Shown one piece after another: positions 56,354-64,000 of a DNA stretch of 64,000 bases. A program made the translations under genes and the position numbers. Source of the DNA: Flagellimonas aquimarina (GTDB taxonomy: Bacteria > Bacteroidota > Bacteroidia > Flavobacteriales > Flavobacteriaceae). Within the stretch, counting starts at the first letter, position 1; each line of letters starts with the position of its first letter. The stretch lies in the NCBI RefSeq assembly GCF_003149745.1, contig NZ_QGEG01000001.1, forward strand, positions 1,364,001 to 1,428,000, in the 5' to 3' direction. The notes beneath the pieces were generated by a model. It worked only from the letters and a program-made list of their open reading frames with translations. It made no database searches and had not been told where the DNA came from.

Positions 56354-56385
56354 AGAGCCTTTCCAGTTTGGGGAGGCTCTTTTTA
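56354..56385 (+). terminator. Terminator of the second repeat-protein gene
   Basis: An 11-bp stem (56354-56364 with 56370-56380, two G-T pairs) is followed by five T. It abuts the stop of the convergent anion symporter gene. Confidence 0.85.
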
Positions 56386-57816
56386 TTAAAACAAAAGTGG
56401 TATTACAAATTGAAACACCAATATTAGCAACGCCACCGAGATAAGGTTAAGTATAATCCCCACTTTTGCCATTTGCGGAACCTTTACATACCCACTTGCA
56501 AATACAATGGCATTTGGTGGTGTTGCCATTGGCAACATGAAAGCGCAGCTACTGGCAATAGTCACCGGAATCAATAAATAAAGTATAGGAACTTCTAGAC
56601 CAATCGCTATTCCCGCAACCACAGGTGCCAGTACAGCAACAAGTGCTACGTTGCTCATAAGTTCTGTCATAAATAGCATTAAAAGGATTAAAAGCGATGC
56701 GGTTAAAAGAATACTTATATCACTACTTGCAATTGCGGTGGCCACCATATCAACAATTCCACTGGAAGACATTCCTTTTGCAAGGGCCAGTCCTCCTCCA
56801 AACAATATTAAAATACCCCATGCTAGCTGAGATGTATCTTTCCAAAGGATTATAAAATCCCTCTTTTTTAGGTTATAGGGAACGGCGAAAAGAGTAATTG
56901 CCGCAAAAATGCTGATCATGGTGTCTGTAAGGCCAAGACCTGGGAAAAGGTTGTTGATTAGTGTCCTAAAAATCCATAAGAAAACAGTAACCCCAAAAAT
57001 GACCAACACCATTTTTTCTTTTCCAGAAGTGGAACCTAATTTTTTGAGCTCCGCATGGATAACATCTTTGGAGGCATTGAATTTTAAATCTCTATTTGGA
57101 AACATCCATTTTACCAATACCAAATAGCTAATGCCAATCATAACAATTGAAAAAGGCAATCCCAGAGTCATCCATTTTAAAAAAGAAATCTGTGTATTGT
57201 ACTCATTTTCCAAAAGCCCAATTAGAATAGAATTTGGTGGAGTTCCGATTACGGTCGCAATTCCTCCCGCATTGGCGGAGAAGGCAATGCCCAACATAAC
57301 ACTAAGAGCAAAGTTCTGATCATTTTTTGTAAAGCCATCTTCATCATCAACTAACAAATTGATTACAGAAAGAGCAATGGGCAACATCACCACAGTGCTT
57401 GCTGTGTTGCTTATCCACATACTTAATGATGCTGTCGCAATCATAAACCCAAGAATCACCTTGTTAGGTGTGGTACCTGTTAAGCGTATGATATTTAACG
57501 CTATGCGTTTGTGCAAGTTTACTTTTTCTAAGGCCAGTGCCATTACAAATCCGCCAAAAAATAGAAAGACTATAGGGCTTCCATAATTTGCACCCACTTC
57601 AGCAATGGGCAATATCTTAAGTAGTGGAAAAAGTAACAAAGGTAAAAGTGCGGTCACTGAAATGGAAACAGCTTCTGTTATCCACCAAATCAACATCCAA
57701 ACCGCCACTGCAACAACAGGGTCACCTTTTTGAGAGACAATGTCAAATGGTAAATTACTTAAAATAAGAAAGACAATTGGGCCTGCAATAAGGCCTACTT
57801 TTTTACTCAACCTCAA
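56386..57816 (-). CDS. Sodium:anion symporter, SLC13/DASS family
   Basis: The 476-residue product has about twelve membrane segments in two inverted halves. The family's cation-binding SNTAS-type motif is present in the first half (MWISNTASTVVMLPIA), with ATVIGTPPNSILIG nearby; the second half has its counterpart LMSNVALVAVLAPV and CAFMLPMATPPNAIVF. DASS proteins import dicarboxylates, citrate or sulfate with sodium. The exact anion is not predictable. The gene converges on the repeat-protein gene. Confidence 0.93.
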   Translation of the reverse strand: MRLSKKVGLIAGPIVFLILSNLPFDIVSQKGDPVVAVAVWMLIWWITEAVSISVTALLPLLLFPLLKILPIAEVGANYGSPIVFLFFGGFVMALALEKVNLHKRIALNIIRLTGTTPNKVILGFMIATASLSMWISNTASTVVMLPIALSVINLLVDDEDGFTKNDQNFALSVMLGIAFSANAGGIATVIGTPPNSILIGLLENEYNTQISFLKWMTLGLPFSIVMIGISYLVLVKWMFPNRDLKFNASKDVIHAELKKLGSTSGKEKMVLVIFGVTVFLWIFRTLINNLFPGLGLTDTMISIFAAITLFAVPYNLKKRDFIILWKDTSQLAWGILILFGGGLALAKGMSSSGIVDMVATAIASSDISILLTASLLILLMLFMTELMSNVALVAVLAPVVAGIAIGLEVPILYLLIPVTIASSCAFMLPMATPPNAIVFASGYVKVPQMAKVGIILNLISVALLILVFQFVIPLLF

Positions 57817-57872
57817 AAAGTTTTATTAAGGCCTAAACTAAGGTTTTTTAGTAGAATAAAAAAGCTACTTTA

Positions 57873-58751
57873 TTAACCCTTGGCAAAGCGATATTTGTTT
57901 GGGGAAATAGAAACATGTCTTTTAAAGTATTTTATAAAGTATGATGGGTCGTCGAACCCAACACGAAAAGCCACTTCTCCTATTTGCAAGGAGGTAAATT
58001 TAAGTAACCGTTTTGCTTCTAAGATGATTCGGTCCGAAATGATTTGAGAGGGAGGTTTGTTAGCAACTGTGTTTGTTATTGTGGTCAATGTTTTGGAAGA
58101 TATATGAAGTAAATTGGCAAAGTCAATTACAGAAAGACCATTGTTGTAGTTCTCCTCAACAAGTTCTTTAAACCTGAAAAACTGAAGCTGGTAAGGACTT
58201 GTAAACTCTAACTTCTCATCCAAATCTTTTAGATGGGCACGTTCAAGGTTTATTAGTAAAGACTTTAGTAAAAACCTAACAATATCTTCAAAACCAAAGC
58301 GATTTCTATTGTCAAGCTCATTTAAAATTAATGTCACGTAATTTTTTGCAGTTTGGATAGCCGCAAAATCCATGGCATAGCAAGCACTTTTTTGGGCTTT
58401 AAAAATGTTGTGTTTCAAAAAAATATCAACATCAGTATGCATGAAAAAACTCTCATTAAAATGGATGAGCCAACCAGGAATATCTAGATTGTCATCAAAA
58501 AAGTGGATTTGATCTTTAGAGATAAATAGAATGGTATTTTCATTAATGTCATATGTTTTAAAATCTACAGTATGTGTTCCTCCTTTGTTGAAAAACCAAA
58601 TTATTTGATAATAGCTATGTGAATGTGGAGCGGCGGCCTTTTTAATGTTTTTTGCTCGGTACTCTTTTAGGTCATATACCTCAAATTGTAACTTTTTCGG
58701 GTTTGTTTTATGCAGGTGGTATTGCGCTATTTTTGTAGAATTATCTTTCAC
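57873..58751 (-). CDS. AraC-family regulator with cupin-type sensor
   Basis: The 292-residue product has an N-terminal cupin-like sensor (PHSHSYYQIIWFFNKGGTHT, with histidines that may hold a ligand) and a C-terminal double helix-turn-helix (VIDFANLLHISSKTLTTITN; GEVAFRVGFDDPSYFIKYFK; SISPNKYRFAKG). It is the last gene of the SDR/amine oxidase transcript, 27 bases after the oxidase, so it may control that operon in response to its substrate or product. Confidence 0.9.
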   Translation of the reverse strand: MKDNSTKIAQYHLHKTNPKKLQFEVYDLKEYRAKNIKKAAAPHSHSYYQIIWFFNKGGTHTVDFKTYDINENTILFISKDQIHFFDDNLDIPGWLIHFNESFFMHTDVDIFLKHNIFKAQKSACYAMDFAAIQTAKNYVTLILNELDNRNRFGFEDIVRFLLKSLLINLERAHLKDLDEKLEFTSPYQLQFFRFKELVEENYNNGLSVIDFANLLHISSKTLTTITNTVANKPPSQIISDRIILEAKRLLKFTSLQIGEVAFRVGFDDPSYFIKYFKRHVSISPNKYRFAKG

Positions 58752-58778
58752 GTAGATAAAGTGCTATTTCCTCTAAAA

Positions 58779-59834
58779 TTAAACCAATTCTTTGTTTAAC
58801 AGTTTTTTTGCTGCATTTAATCCACTGTAAACCGCACCATCTAGGTAGCCGCCATACATAGGAGAGGTTTCTGTACCGGAGAACAGCAGTTTTCCATTGC
58901 AGTGCCATTCATTGTATATTTCATTCCCGTATTGAGGACTCATGTAAACTGACTTTAGATTTTCACATGATGTTTGTGGGTCTTTTGACCAGTCCTTTTC
59001 AAAATAGGCAGTATAACTTTTAACCTCTTCGCCCAAATACTTTGTTAGATAGTCTAAAACCTTTTCTTGTCGTATTTTGGCCTTAGTCTCCCTTAATCCT
59101 TCGTTGATAAAGCCCATGAGCGCAAAGGTGTTCTCTTTATGGTCGCAGTGATCATATAATTCTATAACAGACCCTACTTGCCCTATAACTGTCCCGGAAA
59201 AGTCTTTTTCTTTCCAAAAGGGCTTGTTGAACAGGATACCAACTTTAATGGCATTGCTCATCCAAGTATGGGTGAATTTCATTGTCTGAAGCAAGCTTTT
59301 TGGCAACTCTGGACTAAAATCCATTTCTGATGCCAGTTTGGGTGGTAAGGTAATTATAGATTTTTCTGCAAAATAGGTTTTACCGTTAGTTGTTAAGCTA
59401 ATTTTATCATCGCATTCATTGATGCTAGTAACTATTGATTTAAGATGAATCTTACCTTCTAATTTATTGGCAAGTTTATTGATGACGGCAATGGACCCAT
59501 CGGCAATTCTATATGCCGATGGTCCGTTATGTTGACTTTCAAAATAGTGTGCGGGAGCCATGGTATTGTACACCAGTACACTTTTGCCCTTGCTATACTG
59601 CTCAAACTTGTGAATGGATAGAGTATCGAGCAGTTTGGATAAATTGACATGGTGGTCTTGAAACCAGGTCGCTCCCAAATCGATACCGTCCTTTGTAAGA
59701 ATTCTACCTCCAATTCTATCCCTTGCTTCTAAAATGATAAAATCTTCTTCGCCGTTTTCAATTAGGGAGTAAGCCGTGGTCAAGCCAGATAATCCAGCTC
59801 CCACAATAACATATTTGGAATGTATTGTTTTCAA
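58779..59834 (-). CDS. FAD-dependent amine oxidase
   Basis: The 351-residue product has an N-terminal FAD-binding GxGxxG (VGAGLSGL, Gly12, Gly14, Gly17), the LEARDRIGGRI motif after it, and the C-terminal signature WHCNGKLLFSGTETS then YGGYLDGAVYSGL of flavin monoamine oxidases. It is about 100 residues shorter than most monoamine oxidases but keeps both ends. It may oxidise an amine or a related substrate to an imine or aldehyde, which the SDR encoded upstream could then handle. The substrate is unknown. Confidence 0.88.
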   Translation of the reverse strand: MKTIHSKYVIVGAGLSGLTTAYSLIENGEEDFIILEARDRIGGRILTKDGIDLGATWFQDHHVNLSKLLDTLSIHKFEQYSKGKSVLVYNTMAPAHYFESQHNGPSAYRIADGSIAVINKLANKLEGKIHLKSIVTSINECDDKISLTTNGKTYFAEKSIITLPPKLASEMDFSPELPKSLLQTMKFTHTWMSNAIKVGILFNKPFWKEKDFSGTVIGQVGSVIELYDHCDHKENTFALMGFINEGLRETKAKIRQEKVLDYLTKYLGEEVKSYTAYFEKDWSKDPQTSCENLKSVYMSPQYGNEIYNEWHCNGKLLFSGTETSPMYGGYLDGAVYSGLNAAKKLLNKELV

Positions 59835-59843
59835 AAGTCAAAT

Positions 59844-60593
59844 TTAGTTTCTTCCTGACATTACGCCACCATCAGTATCCCAAATAGCACCGGTAACCCA
59901 AGAAGCTTTATTTGAAAGTAAGAATGAAATGGTATTGGCAACATCCTCAGCACGTCCATTTCTACCTATTGGATGGAAGGCATGAAAGTTCTTAAGCGCA
60001 TCATTTGCCTCTTGTTTTCCACCAAATACGCTTTCGTACACTGGGGTCTCAACGACAGCAGGTGATACGGCGTTAACACGAATTTTATAATCTGCCAATT
60101 CCATGGCCAAGTGCTGTGTTAAACTGTGCAAACCTGCCTTTTGCATAGAATATGCAGAGGAAGGTGTTGCTTTTACCGATTGTTTGGCCCACATAGAACC
60201 AACGTTCACAATGGCACCACCTTCGGTTGCCGCCATTTTTTTGGCAGCAGCTTGAGTGATGAAAAAGAAACCTCTGTTCAAATCTAAATACGAATCGTAA
60301 TCAGATGTAGTATGTTCTAAAAATGCCTTTGGGCCAAAAATACCTGAAGCGTTTACTAAGTAATCCAGATTGTCCCAATCAGCAATAGTGCTTTGTAAAG
60401 CATCTACTTGGTCTTTGTTGGTAATATCCACTTTATGTGCGAACAGATTGTCATTGGCTTCGTTTTTAAAGGCATTCAATTTAGTGTCATTGGTGCCTAC
60501 TACATGCACTTCAATACCTTCGTTTAAAAGGTTTTGTGCAGTTGCTTTTCCAATTCCGCTACTGCCTCCTATGATTAATGCTCTTTTCTTCAT
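59844..60593 (-). CDS. Short-chain dehydrogenase/reductase
   Basis: The 249-residue product is a classical SDR: the cofactor loop GGSSGIG (9-15), NASG (81-84), the catalytic Ser133, Tyr148 and Lys152 (YSMQK), and the ending [14 protein letters not shown]. It is the first gene of an operon with the amine oxidase (9-base gap) and an AraC regulator. A promoter and a palindrome lie directly upstream. Confidence 0.94.
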   Translation of the reverse strand: MKKRALIIGGSSGIGKATAQNLLNEGIEVHVVGTNDTKLNAFKNEANDNLFAHKVDITNKDQVDALQSTIADWDNLDYLVNASGIFGPKAFLEHTTSDYDSYLDLNRGFFFITQAAAKKMAATEGGAIVNVGSMWAKQSVKATPSSAYSMQKAGLHSLTQHLAMELADYKIRVNAVSPAVVETPVYESVFGGKQEANDALKNFHAFHPIGRNGRAEDVANTISFLLSNKASWVTGAIWDTDGGVMSGRN

Positions 60594-60621
60594 TTTAATT
60601 TAATTTTTAATAATTGTAGCG

Positions 60622-60643
60622 CAAAATTAGATTGGTCCAATCT
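60622..60643 (-). promoter_or_regulatory. SDR-operon promoter with adjacent palindrome
   Basis: On the minus strand TAATTTTG (60622-60629) is an exact -7 box. The palindrome AGATTGGTCCAATCT (60629-60643), with perfect 7-bp arms around one central base, directly precedes it and would lie between the -33 and -7 elements. A repressor binding there would block the polymerase. The regulator is not identified. Confidence 0.55.
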
Positions 60644-60702
60644 GTTATTTAAGCTATAAAAAGAGAACAAATGGTAATTTTAGGAAACCATTTATCATTA
60701 AT

Positions 60703-60733
60703 AAAAAAACCTTCCCGTTAAGGAAGGCTTTTT
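60703..60733. terminator. Bidirectional terminator after the TonB receptor
   Basis: CCTTCC (60710-60715) and GGAAGG (60722-60727) form a 6-bp hairpin with a 6-nt loop, A-rich on one side and T-rich on the other. It ends the minus-strand TonB receptor transcript. Confidence 0.85.
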
Positions 60734-60770
60734 TGATAAACTAAACTTGACTAATTCAACACCTATGCGA

Positions 60771-63700
60771 CTATAGGCTCAATCTTAAACGTGCAAAAAG
60801 AAAACGGCCGCTATATCCAAATTGAGACGTTCTTCTTGAATATACAAACTGATCTCCGGAGGTACCGCCTTCCCTGTTTTCATCTGGGTAAACATCAAAA
60901 AGATTATTGGCCCCTACGGTTAGTGATAGATTTTCAGTGAATGTTTTTGTTATTGTAAGGTCTGTAACCAATTTTCCTCCGTAAACAGCATCATCGCTTA
61001 CAGTTGTGCCACCTACACGGGCATCTCCATTGAAATCATCAGGATCGGTCACCTCTCCAAAGTATACATTTCTTAATAGAAAATCCCAAGAATTCCATGA
61101 AACCAAATTTGTCAGATTCAATTTTGTCCTTGGTTGTGCAAGGGTCAAAAATGCCTCTTCTTGACCATCAAAGAAAGATCCACTTAGGCCAGCATTCTCA
61201 ATAAGTTCAGGGACAAAAATGTTTTCAACTTCTGTTTTGTTGAAGGTAGCCGCCAAATCATTTTTTAAGATTGCATCTCCCAAATTTGTTTTATGGGATA
61301 GAACTATGTCCAAACCTGAGGATTTAGTATCAATGGCATTTACAAAGAACCGGGCACTAGTGGCACCGGCAGATGCGAAAATCGATGTAAGCTCAGGATC
61401 GCCGCCATTTCCGAAGCTTCCGCTATAAACAATTCGATCATCTATATAAATTAGGTATCCATCAACAGTAATTGAAAAATCACCAAAATTACCTGTTAAT
61501 CCAGCACTAAAACTGTTGGAAGTTTCTTCTCGTAACTTATCAATCCCGATAAGTGTTGCTGCTCTACTGTCATTGGTAAAAGTTCCTTGCTCAAAAGGTA
61601 CGTTGTCCACAAACACCGTACTTGTCCTGCTAAAGAATTGTTGGTGCAATGAAGGTGCTCTAAAACCAGAACTGCTCGCCGCTCTTAGGGCTAGATTTTC
61701 TGTAAGTTTTAATCTTGTTGCTAATTTATAGTTGAAAGTGCTCCCAAAATCTGAATAATTCTCATATCTACCGGCTAAACTCAATAACCAGTTTTCGGTA
61801 AAGTCTGCCTCAAAATCAGCGTATAGAGAAATGTTGTTCCTGAACTTTTCGGTTGCATTTCCGGGGTCATATCCGCGGAAAACTTGAGAACCCCCGCCTA
61901 ATGGTGAACCAGTAAAATTATTTCTTACCAATTGATCGTCCGGTGTAACGCTGTTCACTGGATTTCCATTGATATCATAACTTGTATATGAAGACTCTTC
62001 GCCAGCTATGATCTCGTACTTTTCAACCTTGTATTCTGCCCCAAAAGCAACATTAAATCCTTCAAAAATATCTTCATGGAACCTACTGAAATCTAAATTG
62101 GTTGTGTTCTGGGTAAAGCCCAACCCACCTGCGTCAAAACTACGAGGGGTGGCAACGCCCAATGTTCCGTTGCTTGAGTTTCCTACGGTAATGTCAAATG
62201 TATTTCTACCATAGGTATTTGAAAAATCAACATCCCATTCATTTACCTTGCCCTTGATTCCCATAGCGATGGATTGATCTATAATATCTGTTCCAATGTT
62301 AGGTAAGAATCCGTTTGGAAATGCAGGTGTGTTTGCACGGCCATCACCTTGGGCGGGTCTTCTGTAAAATCCAGAGGCCAATCCTTGACGATAGCTTATC
62401 CCGCCAAAACCATAGATCTCTGTTGTTTCTGAAACTGGAATAGAAAGGTTTGCAAAGAATTTTCCTTCTCGTAGTCTTGATGTACCTACTTTAAACCTAA
62501 AATCTTCTCTTGTAAGTCCACGTGCAGAGAGTTCATCCTCATCGGCGTCAAAACCTAATAGACCACGAAAGGTGTCAATATCAGTATCATCATTTAGGTC
62601 AAGACCTGCAATTTGATCTTTTACTCCTTGGTCTAGGTAACCAATGCCCTGGGCGGCATTTGCATAATCCTGTAATGTCATGTCGGCCACTGTTCCTCCA
62701 CCTGCAGCAAAAACACGCTCCGCACCATGAAACCCTTGAAAAATATCACCTGCATAATCTTTGTTTCTTAAAGCAGGTTCTCTGGTGGATAAGGAACCGG
62801 TGAAATTAATATATCCTCGATCTCCAATCGGAAGTCCAAAATTAGCATCTAACTGAAACTTTTCCCCATCACTTCCTCCTTCAAACTGGTTGCTATTTTC
62901 ACTAAAATTTGCTCCAGAAGTCAATGAAAGATCAAGCTTTCCAGTAGATTTTTTAAGGACGATATTGATAACACCGGCAATGGCATCAGAACCATATTGG
63001 GCTGCTGCTCCATCTCTAAGTACTTCAATACGCTGTATAGCCGCTACTGGAATAGCATTCATATCTGTACCTACACTTCCTGCACCAACAGTTCCATTAA
63101 CATTTATTAGAGCAGTGTTATGTCTTCTTTTACCGTTTATCAATACCAATACTTGATCTGGACCTAAGCCACGAAGCGAAGCGGGATCAATATGATCTGT
63201 ACCGTCTGACACTGTTTGCGATTGTGAGGTGAAAGAAGGTGCAACATAGTTCAATATCTCATTTACACTAACCTGTGGTCCTTGATTGGCAATGGTTGCT
63301 ACATCAATTACATCCACAGGAACGGTAGTCTCAGTAGCTGTTCTATTAGGGTTTCTGGACCCTACAACGACCACATCATCCAACTGGGCGGCGTCTTCCG
63401 CTAGAACTATGCTGATGGTAGATTGTCCGTTTAATGAGACCTCAGTGGTCTTAAAACCAAGATATGAGATGACCAGAACAGCATTTTCATCATCAACTTC
63501 TAGTGTAAAATTTCCATCAAAATCGGCTTGTGATCCATTTGTGGTGCCTTTGACCAAAACATTTGCCCCAGGCAATGGGTTGCCATCCCCGTCTTTAACG
63601 GACCCGTTTACTTGCCGCTGATCATTTATTGGACTGATAGTGCTTTTGTCCAGCGATTGTTTTTTTAGAACGATCTGATTTCCGTTTATGGAATAGTCTA

Positions 63701-64000
63701 AACTTTCTTGTGCTGAGAGCCTATCCAAAACCGTGAATATCTTTTCGTCCGATGCGGTCAATGAGGTTTTTTTAGCATCATTGATTTCATTCACGTTATA
63801 AAAGAAGTTGTAACCAGATTGTTTTTTTATCTCGTTTAAAATGTCTTTTAGGGGAACATTTTCAAATTCAAAATGAACTTTCCTCTGCGAATAAATATCA
63901 TTGGCAGTGAGCTGACAAATAATAAACAAAGTGAGAAAAAAACTTAACTTCATTTTTAAGGTCAATTTTGTGCTGGCCACCAAGAAAAAGGGTGACTTGA
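60771..64000 (-). CDS. TonB-dependent receptor with STN domain (5' end likely outside window)
   Basis: The product has at least 1070 residues. After a signal anchor come an STN domain (VHFEFENVPLKDILNEIKKQ), a carboxypeptidase-like regulatory repeat (VNGSVKDGDGNPLPGANVLV), a plug (VLVLINGKRRHNTALINVNG, VLRDGAAAQYGSDAIAGVIN), and a barrel ending FLFARLRLSL. STN domains pass the signal of ligand binding to an anti-sigma factor. The frame stays open to 64000 with no stop. An ATG at 63953 or a GTG at 63983 could start it, but the LKMKLSFFL context suggests that a longer N-terminal leader lies beyond the window. Confidence 0.92.
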   Translation of the reverse strand, partial: KSPFFLVASTKLTLKMKLSFFLTLFIICQLTANDIYSQRKVHFEFENVPLKDILNEIKKQSGYNFFYNVNEINDAKKTSLTASDEKIFTVLDRLSAQESLDYSINGNQIVLKKQSLDKSTISPINDQRQVNGSVKDGDGNPLPGANVLVKGTTNGSQADFDGNFTLEVDDENAVLVISYLGFKTTEVSLNGQSTISIVLAEDAAQLDDVVVVGSRNPNRTATETTVPVDVIDVATIANQGPQVSVNEILNYVAPSFTSQSQTVSDGTDHIDPASLRGLGPDQVLVLINGKRRHNTALINVNGTVGAGSVGTDMNAIPVAAIQRIEVLRDGAAAQYGSDAIAGVINIVLKKSTGKLDLSLTSGANFSENSNQFEGGSDGEKFQLDANFGLPIGDRGYINFTGSLSTREPALRNKDYAGDIFQGFHGAERVFAAGGGTVADMTLQDYANAAQGIGYLDQGVKDQIAGLDLNDDTDIDTFRGLLGFDADEDELSARGLTREDFRFKVGTSRLREGKFFANLSIPVSETTEIYGFGGISYRQGLASGFYRRPAQGDGRANTPAFPNGFLPNIGTDIIDQSIAMGIKGKVNEWDVDFSNTYGRNTFDITVGNSSNGTLGVATPRSFDAGGLGFTQNTTNLDFSRFHEDIFEGFNVAFGAEYKVEKYEIIAGEESSYTSYDINGNPVNSVTPDDQLVRNNFTGSPLGGGSQVFRGYDPGNATEKFRNNISLYADFEADFTENWLLSLAGRYENYSDFGSTFNYKLATRLKLTENLALRAASSSGFRAPSLHQQFFSRTSTVFVDNVPFEQGTFTNDSRAATLIGIDKLREETSNSFSAGLTGNFGDFSITVDGYLIYIDDRIVYSGSFGNGGDPELTSIFASAGATSARFFVNAIDTKSSGLDIVLSHKTNLGDAILKNDLAATFNKTEVENIFVPELIENAGLSGSFFDGQEEAFLTLAQPRTKLNLTNLVSWNSWDFLLRNVYFGEVTDPDDFNGDARVGGTTVSDDAVYGGKLVTDLTITKTFTENLSLTVGANNLFDVYPDENREGGTSGDQFVYSRRTSQFGYSGRFLFARLRLSL

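Overview
The window comes from the chromosome of a Bacteroidota member, most likely a marine Flavobacteriaceae. The evidence is AT-rich DNA, weak or absent Shine-Dalgarno sequences, several TAnnTTTG-type -7 promoter boxes, and families typical of that group: HmuY, a TonB receptor with an STN domain, GSCFA, DUF4230, DUF5522, a DUF5117/5118-type zinc protease, and AraC regulators with a membrane sensor. No phage, insertion sequence, CRISPR array or rRNA operon was seen. The genus cannot be fixed from the sequence alone.

Layout. 1-7200: scattered single genes (YceI-like lipoprotein, Hsp20, esterase and small membrane protein, membrane AraC regulator, cytochrome c, tandem universal stress protein). 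7200-7990: a gene-poor stretch with a truncated SDR remnant and a well-formed initiator tRNA-Met unit with promoter and terminator. 7994-12129: alanine/sodium symporter overlapping era, then der. 12134-20088: a tight pair of a giant alpha-2-macroglobulin and PBP1C. 21285-24412: an operon of M23 endopeptidase, MerR regulator, LemA and two TPM-domain proteins, divergent from alaS. 27145-36806: housekeeping and hypothetical genes, including an aromatic amino acid hydroxylase, a glucosaminidase/LysM lipoprotein and hemL, with two small genes (DUF5522 and a mini-zincin) near 32 kb. 37979-40089: a TetR unit whose gene is bracketed by two matching palindromic operators and drives an exported alpha/beta hydrolase. 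41297-46038: a divergent heme/iron locus (DoxX-like, HmuY, TonB receptor on one side; a DUF6607-like protein and an FMN-binding protein on the other). 46112-49983: ABM-like protein, AraC, SDR and a second TetR with matching operators. 49992-54656: a DUF3307 remnant, SH3-like and Spy-like exported proteins and a large zinc metalloprotease. 54923-56314: two secreted acidic proteins made of a roughly 35-residue repeat. 56386-64000: anion symporter, an SDR/amine oxidase/AraC operon, and a TonB receptor that runs off the window.

The best candidate for something undescribed is the pair of repeat proteins at 54923-56314. They share a repeat ending LPEGFDPY, and the two genes carry an identical 18-base element just ahead of their terminators. 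Other points of interest are a REP-like palindrome absorbed in frame into the GSCFA gene, two autoregulated TetR circuits with visible operators, and two decayed gene remnants (SDR and DUF3307).
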